DNA of 38,673 bases from an uncultured Mycoplasmataceae bacterium (GCA_949290735.1 CASESV010000008.1:1-38673), one strand, 5' to 3'; positions 1 through 9,700 are shown, numbered from the stretch's first letter. Translations and numbers: made by a program. The notes: a model not told the origin generated them from the letters alone.

Positions 1-228
1 ACCTGCTGGAGCAGCTGGACTTGGTGATGGTGATAAAGGTGCAGTTGGAGCTGAACCTGGTGCCATTGGTGGACGTGGTGCTCCTGGAGGTGTAGGCATA
101 GGAGGTCTTGGTGCTCCTGCCATTGGTGCAGTTGGAGCTGAACCTGGTGCCATTGGTGGACGTGGTGCTCCTGGAGGTGGTGGAGGCATTGCGCCTGGTG
201 CTGAATTATTATCTCTTCCGAAAGCCAT
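1..228 (-). CDS. Proline-rich repeat protein, N-terminal part (runs off window)
   Basis: The reading frame begins MAFGRDNNSAPGAMPPPPPG and continues for 76 codons to the window edge without a stop. An AAAGGAG ribosome-binding site lies just upstream of the ATG. The sequence is dominated by Pro, Ala, Gly and Met in APRPPM and APGSAPTAP units, with no signal peptide in the visible part. Unlike its surroundings it is GC-rich, because Pro, Ala and Gly codons dominate. Proline-rich repeats of this kind occur in cytoskeletal and cytadherence proteins of mycoplasmas, but composition alone does not prove that role. The rest of the protein, which would decide the family, lies outside the window. Confidence 0.75.
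   Translation of the reverse strand, partial: MAFGRDNNSAPGAMPPPPPGAPRPPMAPGSAPTAPMAGAPRPPMPTPPGAPRPPMAPGSAPTAPLSPSPSPAAPAG
38..179. repeat. Two 55-bp direct repeats inside the proline-rich gene
   Basis: Positions 38-92 and 125-179 are identical over 55 bp. The period is 87 bp, exactly 29 codons, so copies can be gained or lost by slippage or recombination without a frameshift. The repeat encodes an APRPPMAPGSAPTAP-type unit. Confidence 0.9.
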
Positions 229-396
229 TTTTTTCTCCTTTTATAATTATTTATCTATATAAAATAACATAATAAGTATACTATAAAAATTAACTTATTA
301 TCATTAATTTAATATTTTTGATACTTTTCAAGTAGTTAAAATTGAATAAAATTCAACAATTTTATAAGTTTTTTATTAAAAAATAAACTTTTTTTA

Positions 397-402
397 TATA
401 AT
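397..402 (+). promoter_or_regulatory. Possible -10 box for the tRNA operon
   Basis: A perfect TATAAT lies about 115 bases upstream of the first tRNA gene in a gene-free stretch (229-515). No convincing -35 box is visible at the expected spacing, which is common in mycoplasmas. Three TGTATA-type palindromic motifs follow at 410-421, 462-471 and 495-506. Nothing else is recognisable in this intergenic region. Confidence 0.35.
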
Positions 403-515
403 AGATATGTTGTATATACAATAAATACCTTATTTCTCCAAAAATCAAAAGTTAAGTAGAGTTGTATACAATGTATATTTGTAATACTTTAAAAATGTAT
501 ATACAACAAACAAAT

Positions 516-590
516 GGCCACATAGCTCAGCGGTAGAGCAACCGGCTGTTAACCGGTTGGTCGTAGGTTCAATCCCTACTGTGGCCGCCA
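516..590 (+). tRNA. tRNA-Asn (GTT)
   Basis: A seven-pair acceptor stem GGCCACA/TGTGGCC, a D-arm with AGCTCAGCGGTAGAGC, an anticodon loop CTGTTAA with GTT, and a TTC-containing T-loop are all visible. The 3' CCA is encoded. It is the first of five tightly spaced tRNA genes probably transcribed together. Confidence 0.95.
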
Positions 591-591
591 T

Positions 592-668
592 GGCCCGTTG
601 GTGAAGCGACTTAACACACACGCCTTTCACGCGTGCATTCACGGGTTTGAATCCCGTACGGGTCACCA
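592..668 (+). tRNA. tRNA-Glu (TTC)
   Basis: The acceptor stem GGCCCGT/ACGGGTC contains one G-T pair, the anticodon loop CTTTCAC carries TTC, the T-arm is intact and CCA is encoded. It begins one base after the CCA of tRNA-Asn, so processing of a common precursor is expected. Confidence 0.95.
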
Positions 669-716
669 TTTTAAAATTATCATTATAAAAGTTTATAGTA
701 TAGGACTATGAACTAT

Positions 717-792
717 GGAGTGTTAGCTCAGCTGGGAGAGCATATGCCTTACAAGCATAGGGTCGGGGGTTCGATCCCCTCACACTCCACCA
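717..792 (+). tRNA. tRNA-Val (TAC)
   Basis: Acceptor stem GGAGTGT/ACACTCC, D-arm TAGCTCAGCTGGGAGAGC, anticodon TAC and encoded CCA are present. U34 of this tRNA is a possible substrate of the wobble-uridine operon (trmR-trhP) at 11846-14540. Confidence 0.95.
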
Positions 793-796
793 TTTA

Positions 797-871
797 GCCG
801 TCGTGGCTCAACGGTAGAGCAACTGACTTGTAATCAGTAGGTTGTAGGTTCGATTCCTATCGACGGCACCA
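797..871 (+). tRNA. tRNA-Thr (TGT)
   Basis: Acceptor stem GCCGTCG/CGACGGC, anticodon loop CTTGTAA with TGT, intact D- and T-arms and encoded CCA. It is another U34 tRNA of a four-codon box and so a candidate for 5-methoxyuridine modification. Confidence 0.95.
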
Positions 872-875
872 TTAA

Positions 876-958
876 GCGCATATGGCGGAATTGGCAGACG
901 CGCTAGACTTAGGATCTAGTTCTAACGAGTGGGAGTTCGAGTCTCTTTATGCGCACCA
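876..958 (+). tRNA. tRNA-Leu (TAG)
   Basis: Acceptor stem GCGCATA/TATGCGC, a seven-base anticodon loop CTTAGGA with TAG, a long variable arm typical of class II tRNAs and encoded CCA. It is the last gene of the tRNA cluster. Confidence 0.95.
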
Positions 959-973
959 TTTATAAATAAACAC

Positions 974-998
974 AAAGATGGCACTTAGCCATCTTTTT
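974..998 (+). terminator. Rho-independent terminator of the tRNA operon
   Basis: A hairpin with stem AAAGATGGC/GCCATCTTT and a five-base loop is followed directly by a short T-run. It lies 15 bases after tRNA-Leu and before ymdB, so ymdB probably has its own promoter or depends on read-through. Confidence 0.85.
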
Positions 999-1031
999 AT
1001 TAAAATATATGTATAGAAAAGAATATTAAAA

Positions 1032-1823
1032 ATGAAAATATTATTTATTGGTGATATATTTGGAAAATTAGGAATTGAAGCAATTAAAAAACATTTATCA
1101 AAGATAAAACATCAATATGGTGTTGATTTTGTTATAGCAAATGCTGAAAATACTACTAACTGTAGAGGATTAAATATTCATGATTATCATGAATTAATTA
1201 ATTTAGGAATTGATTTTATCACCATGGGTAATCATACTTGAAAACAAAAAGATTATATTGATGTATTAAATCAAGATAAAATAATTAGACCATTCAATAT
1301 CATTATGACAGATAATGCAGATTATGCTTTATATGGTGTAGGTTCTAAAATTGTTATGCATAATAATAAAAAAATTAGAATAACCAATTTATTAGGTTCA
1401 TCATTAAGTATGAATTTTGTAACTAATCCATTTAATGCTATGGATTTAATATTAAATACTAATAATAAAGTGGATATTGATATTGTTGACTTTCATGCAG
1501 AAACCACAAGTGAAAAAAATTCGTTTTTTGTATATTTTAAATCAAGAGTTTCATCAATTTTTGGAACCCATACCCATGTTCAAACAAACGATAGCATCAT
1601 AAAAGATAATACTTCATATATTACAGATGTGGGAATGACCGGTCCTTGTGATGGAATTATTGGGGCAAAACCAGATACAATTGTATCAATGTTTATAGGA
1701 GAATCTGAAAGATTTAGATTAACTGAGGCTAGTGGATCTAGTCAGTTTTGTGCAGTAATAGTTGAATATGATGATAAGACTAACAAACCAGTTAATATTA
1801 ACAATATATATTTAAGAGATTAA
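1032..1823 (+). CDS. ymdB: YmdB-family metallophosphoesterase
   Basis: The product is 263 aa, the usual length of the YmdB family (2',3'-cyclic nucleotide phosphodiesterase of Bacillus). The di-metal site motifs are all present in order: GDIFGKLG at the N-terminus, NAEN near residue 38, GNHTW near residue 67, DFHAETTSEK, GTHTHVQTND, and the family-specific TDVGMTGPCDGIIG. One tryptophan in GNHTW is encoded by TGA. In Bacillus YmdB affects motility and biofilm gene expression and interacts with RNA decay; its role in mycoplasmas is not established. The stop lies two bases from the stop of the convergent HIT gene. Confidence 0.93.
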
Positions 1824-1825
1824 TT

Positions 1826-2272
1826 TTATTTATTAAAAAGTTTATTATATTGTTTTGATGAACTTGCTACATATTCATATACTTCATCAATTGGTAATAA
1901 ATAATGTTTTCCTTTACTGAACATAAAACCTTCATCTTTTGCATATTTTGGAATTACATGCATATGAAAATGAAAAACTTCTTGTCCCGCAATATTTCCT
2001 TGATTAGACAAATAATTAAATCCTCAAGGTTTAAGTTTACTTGATTCTAATAATCTTGAAACATCCTGAACTAAATTAATTACATCAGTTAAATCTTGTT
2101 TGTTGCATGTTGCTAAATCACAACAATGATTTTTAGGAATTACAATAGTATGACCGTTTGCTATAGGATTAACATCTAAAAAAGCAATAGCCCCTTTATT
2201 TTCCATCACTATTTTTGATGGAATTTCTTTTTTTATAATTTTACAAAATATACAATTATCATTTAAATTCAT
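1826..2272 (-). CDS. hit: HIT-family nucleotide hydrolase
   Basis: This 148-aa protein has the full HIT fold signature: CIFCKIIKKEIPS at the N-terminus, DVNPIANGHTIVIPK in the middle and the histidine triad HFHMHVIP near residue 113. Family members bind and hydrolyse purine nucleoside phosphoramidates or dinucleotides. One Trp (PWGFN) is a TGA codon. It is the last gene of a minus-strand run rpmF - small membrane protein - hit, with three bases between it and the upstream gene. The precise substrate cannot be told from sequence. Confidence 0.92.
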
Positions 2273-2275
2273 TAT

Positions 2276-2452
2276 TTATCCAAAATATCTAATTAGGCAA
2301 ACTATTAAAAAACTTAATACCATTACAAAAGCAATACAACTAAAACTAACAATAACAGTTTTACTAGAACAATACTTTTCTTTTTTATTTTTTGATTGGT
2401 ATGGTTCTATTTTTATAAAATCTATATTATTATTATTTTTATCTTTTTGCAT
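2276..2452 (-). CDS. Small single-pass membrane protein
   Basis: A 58-aa reading frame fits exactly between rpmF (2 bases) and hit (3 bases), so it is very likely translated in this operon. About 35 polar residues, rich in Asn and Lys, are followed by one hydrophobic helix (roughly residues 33-55, including FSCIAFVMVLSFLIVCLI) and a short end RYFG. That suggests an N-in, C-out membrane anchor. It does not look like SecE, whose conserved region before the helix is missing. I do not recognise the family. Confidence 0.7.
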   Translation of the reverse strand: MQKDKNNNNIDFIKIEPYQSKNKKEKYCSSKTVIVSFSCIAFVMVLSFLIVCLIRYFG

Positions 2453-2454
2453 TA

Positions 2455-2628
2455 TTATCCTTGAATAACATTTCTATCTTTGTAATATCCACATTCACGA
2501 CAAACTCTATGCGGTTGTTTTTGTGCTCCACAATTTTTACATGCAACAGTTGTTTGAACTTCTAAATGGTCATGAGCTCTTCTCATACCTTTTCTTGATT
2601 TTGAAACTCTTCTTTGTTGAACAGCCAT
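2455..2628 (-). CDS. rpmF: 50S ribosomal protein L32
   Basis: The 57-aa product begins MAVQQRRVSKSRKGMRRAHD, the typical L32 start, and carries a C-x2-C...C-x2-C zinc ribbon (CKNCGAQK and CRECGYYKDR). A good ribosome-binding site (AAAGGAAAT) precedes the ATG. It heads the minus-strand run with the small membrane protein and hit, and is divergent from the gene at 2724. Confidence 0.97.
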   Translation of the reverse strand: MAVQQRRVSKSRKGMRRAHDHLEVQTTVACKNCGAQKQPHRVCRECGYYKDRNVIQG

Positions 2629-2723
2629 TTTATTTCCTTTCTTTTGCCTAAATATTATATGACTTATATATTTTACATTGTTTTTAAAAAATTGGAGAAA
2701 AAATAAAATTTTATTTAATAACT

Positions 2724-4160
2724 ATGTCTTTTTATGAAAATATAAAATATTTAGTGTATCATTTAAACATGTGTATTGATTTTAAAATTATTAAAGAACA
2801 GAATTATTTAGAGCAACAACTTATTTATGAAATGATTTTTACCTTCAGAATTAATTGTTTAAATTTTATTAAAATTGAATCAAAAGAAATGGTTGAAAAA
2901 CTCATAACGTTTGCATCTGAACACAATAACAACTTTGAAAAAGAACTTGATAACTATTATGTTGAAAAAGCTAAAAAAATAAACATTGATCAAAATAAAC
3001 TTAAAGATGTTGTAGATTTCCAATTGCATTGAATATCAAAATTACTATCATTAAAAAGTAAAAATTTTAAAAAAAATCTAATTAATATCAATAATATTTT
3101 CAAAAAACATCAAATTCATGTTGATAATCTATATATGAATAACAAATTTATAAATGTTTTTAAATCTTGAGATAAAAGTAATTCTTTATTTATGAGCTTA
3201 TGAAATGAAAAAATAAATAAATTTGGATCATTATTAAATCTTGTTAGTAAATATGATAATAAAAAACTAACAAGTAGTATGAATAAAGTTTTGTTGAATA
3301 TGACAGTATCTTCAATATATGATAATTGAATTGCTATAAATTTAAAGATGATTATGAGTTTACATATTATAGACAACATGATAGTTAATAGTGAATTATT
3401 AAATAAATTCAATGAAAATTTAAAAAAAGAAGTAATTAAATTTATTGATGACCAACAAAATAGTATAAAATTAGACGAACTTTATAGAATATTTAATAAT
3501 GCTACGGCAAAGTTGCAAAAAAATAATCCAACAAATAATCTTAATTCCATCTTATCCGATAATGACCATAAAGCTTTAATAGATGCTTTAAGTAGTATGC
3601 GATTAAAACTTTTAAAAAATATGAATTTACCATTTGCAATACATGAAGTGTTAAATAAGTATACATCTTATAGTGATTATACTTTTGAAAATTTTGTATC
3701 TTTATTTGTTGCTAAAATAATTGATTTAAATTATATGTCTCATGATTTGATATTTAATTTTATTGATATATTTACTACATATAGTGCACCTAAAGAAACT
3801 ACAAATAATATGAATATTAAAAGCATTCAAAAATATAGAGAAAAATTTTTAAATATTTGTAATAAATATTATCCTCATATTAATTCTGATATTTTTCAAT
3901 TAATTGAAAAATTTGATTTTATTATTTTATTCTACAGAGATTTTGGATTATCTGGAAATAACACGGAAAGCAAAAATGGAATGATAAGAGAAGTTTTTCA
4001 TTCTTTATATATTTCAAAATATTTGAATGATTTTTTAATGAATTTTAAATCTTTATATATTTTGGTTAATCTACCATCATTTTATGATTTTTATCATTTC
4101 TTAAAAAATGATTCATTTTTGAATGATTTAAAAGAATTGCATGAAAACTTCAAAGGTTAA
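2724..4160 (+). CDS. Unrecognised 478-aa helical protein
   Basis: The frame is open for 478 codons when TGA is Trp; several TGA codons (for example in LHWIS, KSWDK, SLWNE and DNWIA) are spread through it, which supports real coding use. It is Asn-, Lys-, Leu- and Ile-rich, apparently alpha-helical, with no clear signal peptide, membrane helix, nucleotide-binding loop or metal motif. The nearest GGAG lies 26 bases upstream of the ATG, farther than usual, so translation may be weak or leaderless. It ends 21 bases before the CRISPR array; nothing in it resembles Cas1, Cas2 or Cas9, and a link to the array is only positional. Confidence 0.75.
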
Positions 4161-4181
4161 AAATCAATTATTAACAATTCC

Positions 4182-4349
4182 ATTTTAGTTTACACAATAA
4201 TGATACCAAAGCAAAATATAACTGATAGTCTTTCACCTTTTTCATCTGTTTTAGTTTACACAATAATGATACCAAAGCAAAATTAACACCTTGGTTGAAC
4301 TTGCAGACATGCTGTTTTAGTTTACACAATAATGATACCAAAGCAAAAT
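4182..4349 (+). CRISPR. Minimal CRISPR array (three 36-bp repeats, 30-bp spacers)
   Basis: Three 36-bp repeats start at 4182, 4248 and 4314 and read GTTTTAGTTTACACAATAAT followed by GATACCAAAGCAAAAT. Repeats 2 and 3 are identical and repeat 1 differs only in its first base (A for G). Two 30-bp spacers (4218-4247 and 4284-4313) differ from each other. Thirty bases after repeat 3, at 4380, GTTTTA recurs and then decays, so a third spacer (4350-4379) and a degenerate terminal repeat are likely. Length, GTTTTAG start and 30-bp spacers fit type II systems of mycoplasmas. No cas gene or obvious tracrRNA anti-repeat was found in the window. Confidence 0.9.
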
Positions 4350-4446
4350 CATTCTCATAAATAACTATTTTATCCATGTGTTTTAAGTATCAATCTTTAT
4401 TTAACAACTTAATCTTATATAATTAATACTAATAAAGAGGTAAATT

Positions 4447-4626
4447 ATGACAAAAAAAGAATTATGAGAATATGAATTTGACAGACCACAAATTAAAACA
4501 AGAGAATTTCGTAGAGCGGAATGCAGTTTATGTTCATCTATTAGAGATGAAAGAGATATGAAAGCTTTCAAAAGATTAGAAAATGATCCAATTAAATACA
4601 TTTGTAAAGAATGTTTTATTAAATAA
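4447..4626 (+). CDS. 59-aa zinc-ribbon protein
   Basis: The frame begins MTKKELWEYEFDRPQ, is preceded by AAAGAGG seven bases before the ATG, and ends with ICKECFIK. The pattern C-x2-C (CSLC), about 21 residues, then C-x2-C (CKEC) is a treble-clef or zinc-ribbon arrangement, similar in spacing to the zinc-binding domain of ClpX. The N-terminal half is charged. The PflB tail at the other end of the window carries a similar C-x-L-C...I-C-x2-C-x-I-K segment. It lies 31 bases upstream of the bile-salt-hydrolase-like gene and probably shares its transcript. The function is unknown. Confidence 0.75.
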
Positions 4627-4657
4627 TTAATATTAGTGTTATAAAAGAGGAGTTGAT

Positions 4658-5689
4658 ATGTGTTTAGCACTTACATTAAAAAATAAAAAAGCAAATGTTT
4701 TTGGTAGAAATATGGATATTGATACTAGTTTTGGACAACAAGTAGTTATTACACCAAGAAATTACATTTGAAATTATAGATTCCAAAAATCAAATAAACA
4801 AAATTATGCAATGATCGGAATGGCTTTTCCTTTTAAAGATATTGAAAATAATTCTACATTATATCCATTATATGCAGAAGCTGTCAATGAAAAAGGTTTA
4901 GCTTGTGCAGGATTAAATTATCCAGAAACGGCACATTATTTTGAACCAGGTGAGATTAAAAATGCTTTTGAAATTACACCATATGAAGTAGTGGGATGGA
5001 TTTTATCAAATTTTACAAATATTAAAGATTTAAAAAATTTTATTAAAAAAAATAATATTGTCATTGTTAATAAACCAATATCAAAAAATTTACCAGTTGC
5101 TCCATTACATTTTATAGTAGTTGATAAAAATGAATCAATTGTAATCGAACCAAATAAAGATGGTATACAAATGTATGATAATCCTATAGGTGTTCTATCA
5201 AATAATCCTTCATTTGATTGACATCTTTATAATTTGAGTATGTATCAAAATTTAGTTAATCTGCAAAAAGATGAAGTTAGTTGATCCAATTATAGTTTAA
5301 AAACTTTTGGTCAAGGTTTTGGAACTGTTGGGTTACCTGGTGATTTAACTCCTCCAGCAAGATTTGTAAGAGCAGCATTTTATAAATCAGTATCAAATGT
5401 AGGAGATACATTAGATAGTTTAATAACTGAATTTTTTCACATTCTTGATGCTTCAGCTATGCCAAGAGGGAGTGTTAAGGTAGAAACAGATCATGGAACA
5501 AATGATGATATTACATTATATTCATGTTGTATGGATTTAGATGATTGTGTTTATTACTATAAAACATATAACAACAATCAAATAAATGTTATTGATATTA
5601 AACAAGAAAAAGATAAATTAAATGGTAAAGATTTAATCATCTATCCTTTTAATGATCAACAATCATACAACTATGTAAATAAAAAATAA
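4658..5689 (+). CDS. Choloylglycine hydrolase / penicillin V acylase family enzyme
   Basis: This 343-aa protein is an Ntn-hydrolase of the conjugated bile acid hydrolase (C59) family. The nucleophile Cys is residue 2 (MCLALTL), so loss of Met exposes it. Other family catalytic positions are visible: R17 and D20 in GRNMD, Asn in GLNYPE, Asn in LSNNPS and Arg in PARFVRAAF. Family members cleave amide bonds of glyco- or tauro-conjugated bile salts, penicillin V or N-acyl homoserine lactones; sequence inspection cannot separate these. There is no signal peptide, so it is probably cytoplasmic. AAGAGGAG precedes the start. It is a rare gene for a mycoplasma and would suit a gut or mucosal habitat. 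Confidence 0.9.
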
Positions 5690-5744
5690 TGCTATTTCTA
5701 TTTTTATAATTTTAGATAATCTTATTATTAAGAATATGATAATA

Positions 5745-6785
5745 TTACTCTCGATATCAATTTTTAGAAAAATTACAATTATCACTAGACCAAAAATTAT
5801 CAATTGCAATTAATGTTTCATGGTCAATTGATGGTTTATTATAAACTAAATAAAAATAATTATCAATATTATCAAAATTTGGTTCATCTTTTTTAAAAGT
5901 TTTGAAATCATCAAAACTATTAGAAATAAAAATAGCTTTATTAAAATAAATAAATATGTTGTCATTATAAAATTGTTTTTTAAAATTTGTTCTTTGTTCT
6001 AAAGAATCAAATGTTTGATTGATCTTTTTATCATCAATTAGATTATTTTTTTCATTAAAAATTTTTAGATGTATAGAAAAGTTATATTTAATAATTTCAC
6101 TTTCTGAATTTATATCTTCTTTTATTTTATATGATTTATTTTTGGTATAAATTCATACCTTAAAATAATTATTATTACATTTACATTTATTGCATGTACA
6201 ATCTCAACATTTACAATTAGTTTTTGGTCTTAAATTTTCATAATAAATATTTTGTTCTAAGATTATTTTTTCATCTTGGTTTAAGTTATTGTATTTATTG
6301 ACTACATACCTTAACAATCTTGCATCATCTAATGAGTCATGGTGACTTAAGTCTTTTTTGTCTATATTTAAAATTGTTGACATCTTCTTAATTGATAAAC
6401 TGTCTTTTAAATTAAGTTCATTTTTTATAATTTCTGAAAAATCAATTAAATGAATGCTAGCCATTTTATATCTTCTTTGAATTGCACTTAAAATTGTTTG
6501 ATCATAATTGCCTCAACAATAGATATCACAATCAAAGCTAAATTTATAAAATTCATCATATACTTCTCTTTCTTTTAAATTTGCATTGCGGTAATAATAT
6601 TGATCTTTTGATAATAACTCAGCAATTCTTTTAGATAATGGTTCTTCTTGATATGCTTCTAAACTTAAATCATCAATAATTTGATTGTTTAGATTTTGCT
6701 TAATTGCTGATATCTCTAATAACTTTATTTGTTTATCTTTTGTTTGATTTGCTTCAATATCTATAAAAACCTTATTTCTTTGCAT
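5745..6785 (-). CDS. DEDDh-type 3'-5' exonuclease-like protein with CxC cluster
   Basis: The 346-aa product starts MQRNKVFIDIEAN, exonuclease motif I (D9, E11). Motif II is WGNYDQT (D95) and motif III is HHDSLDDAR (H149, D154), giving the complete DEDDh set of DnaQ-like nucleases. After the nuclease domain (about 1-185) comes a striking cluster CKCWDCTCNKCKC with six Cys at residues 191-203 in a CxC-x2 pattern, then about 140 residues without a recognised domain. Three TGA-Trp codons are used. The first codon lies three bases after the stop of the surface-protein gene, so the two may be co-transcribed. It could act on RNA or DNA; the substrate is not evident. Confidence 0.85.
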
Positions 6786-6788
6786 TGA

Positions 6789-9700
6789 TTAATCCTTAAT
6801 TAATAAATCATCAAGTTCATCTATATTACTATCTTTTTTTCTTTTATTTGATTTCATTTTTCAAATAATTAAACTTAAGAAGAAAATACATATAATCAAA
6901 CCTGGAATAGTAGCAGCTAAAATAATAAATAAGTTATCAACATAAAATTGTCTATAAATTTCAAGTAAGAATCCATTAATTTGAATATCAATGTATGCAT
7001 AATTACTGCCATCAACATTGATTATTTGTGTAGCTTCATTACTTTTGTTGTAATAGTATCCTTTTGCTCTTGCTGTGATATTAATAGTACCTGAAATATT
7101 ATCCATAGAGTTAACTACAATAGCATCAAATTCAATAGATTTATTAGGTTGAGGATTATAAACTACTAAAGGTTGAGATGCAGTTACTTCTTCATACAAA
7201 CTATTTGAATAATAAAAGATACTATTTAAATATTCTTGAACAACTTCTGTTGGATCTTTACTTGTTTTGTTAATGTTACTAACAAAACCTTCAGATGTAA
7301 TAAATTTTAAACTTGATTTATCTTGCATATTAACAATTAATGTGCTTCCTGTTGTTGTATATTGAGTAGGATAGAAATATTGTTGTGTTAAAACAATACC
7401 ATTAATTAATGTAGATGGAATAGTTCTAAAACCTCTTAACTGAATTCTTACTGGAGATAATGCAAAACCATTATCAGGAGTAACTATTTCACCATTAACA
7501 CTATTATAGTAATAATTGATAGATAAATCAAAAGATATTGTTGCATATGTATCATCAATAGATACATTAGTTATAATTAAGTTTTTATTATAATCAAAAT
7601 CCGGTGGTAAATCACCTAAAATAATTCTTAAATTTGAGTTTAGATCATACTGTGCATCATAGTTTTTAATTACATCTGGTATTAAATTATTTTCTACAAT
7701 ATAACTTGGAGTAACATAACCATATAAATTTAATGGTACTGTGAATCAGCTTTGTTGTTTATTAATAGATGTAGGTGTTATTTTATAAAAACCTGAAATT
7801 GTTCTAATGATGGTAATTGGTGGTTGTTCAATAATATCACCGTTACTATCCATATATCTGTTTAATGAAAAAGATAATCGAATTGTGCCATCAAGATTTG
7901 ATCAACTATTGATTTGGATAATTGAAATGTGTGATAATTCAAAAGGATCTTTATAACCAGTAAATCCTTCAGATCATAAAAATAATTTTAATTGGTCAAT
8001 AATTGCTTGTTCACTACTTGTTAATACTTCATTATTTATGTGTTTATTAATGACACTTCTTATAACTGATACACTTTGAGATACTAATTTATCATAATTA
8101 CTTGTCACTACTAAAGGATCTGTTTGTGTTGGTCTTGTTGGTTCAGAAATTTGAAAACCAGTAAGTGTAATTGAATAATTAGTAGCAAATGGTTCGGTTG
8201 ATAAATTACCTTGATCGTCATAACGTAAATTTATGTTCAAATCAAATCTAAGTGTTCCAGAAATATTATTAGCTCTAATATCATATATTAATAAATTATC
8301 AACTGAAAATCCATCAGGACGACTTCCTGTTATTATTGAACCTAATTCAACTCCACCTTGAGTTGCAATAATAATTTCCTTTAGAGTACTAATTGAAATA
8401 GTAGAAGCATAGGCACTCTGATATTGAGCAGCAACAATATATGTACCTGGATTAATCAATGTTGGATTAATAACTTTAAATCCTGAAATAAATAGTGTTG
8501 CTGTTAATGGTGATGAACTATCTAAAGGCTTAACTAATATACCTTGACTATTATAGTAAGTTTTAAGAGTTATAACAGCTCTTAATTGATAAGTTGAATT
8601 AGTATTAGAAACTGTATAATCTTGTACTGTTATGTAATCAGCATAATTGCTTGGTAATGATGTATTTGAGAAAAATAAAGTTTGGTTTCTAGTAATTAAA
8701 TTAACAATATCATTATCATTATTAATGATGTTAGTTATTAATGTATTTGACATATTTGGTATAGTTACTGATGTATTAATTTTTGTAGGGGTTATTTTTT
8801 TATAACCAGAAATAGTAAGATCATAAGTTTTGTTGTATTCAATTTCACCTAAACTATTATTTATTTTAGATATAGTTACATTTGCTACTAAATATCCAAA
8901 ATTACCATTATAAATATCTGGACTACCTAAATTATTTTTTGTGATAATCCTATTAATTTTAAAATCAGTAGATAAATTTAAATCTTCTGGATAGTCTTGG
9001 ATAAATAATGAAGGGTTAGCTAAAACTAAATTCAACACATCAGCTTCAGTTTGATCAGATGCTAATAATGATGTTTGTTGAATATGAACATTATCATAAA
9101 TAATTGTCGTCTTTAACGTTTTATATCCTGTTAATATAATTTTAAATTCTATAGGAATATCTGATGGTTTTGAGATTAATGCATAAGGTTCAGACAAAAA
9201 ATTATTTTTAATAGTTATTTTTGCCTCTACATAACCTGAACCATATGGAGATGACTGGCTATTTGATGAAGAAATAATATTAACATCTACATCATTTACA
9301 GTTAATTCATTTCCACCAATATCAGAAGCTAAGCTAGTAAATAATATTTTTCTATTATCAACAATAATTTGCTTTATATCATCTGCTGTTTGATTAGTAG
9401 CAATCTCATTTGGTTTATTAACATTAAATATTTCATGATTACTATTAAATGATGTTGGTGCAATTTGCTTGAACCCCGAAATCACTTGTCTTGGTTCAAA
9501 TAGTAAACCATAATTGTTGTTTACTTCTTCACCATTATCATTGATATATCTTTTAAGAATTATGTTGAATGATACCTGACCATTACTATTATTTGTTATA
9601 AAGTTATTTGATTGATTAATAATAATATCATCAGTAGTTAAGTTACTTGGAGCATTACCAATATGATCTATTGCTAATTGTTTAATCTCTTCTTCTGTAA

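Noticed and set aside
445-669. Minus-strand 74-aa frame
   Set aside because: It lies antisense across tRNA-Asn and tRNA-Glu; the tRNA genes explain the sequence.
2276-2452. SecE for the small membrane protein next to rpmF
   Set aside because: It has one helix and suitable size, but lacks the conserved amphipathic segment and WP motif of SecE.
4171-4377. Minus-strand 68-aa frame with FALVSLLCKLK repeated three times
   Set aside because: It is the reverse translation of the CRISPR array; the 66-bp period is a multiple of three, which keeps the frame open by accident.
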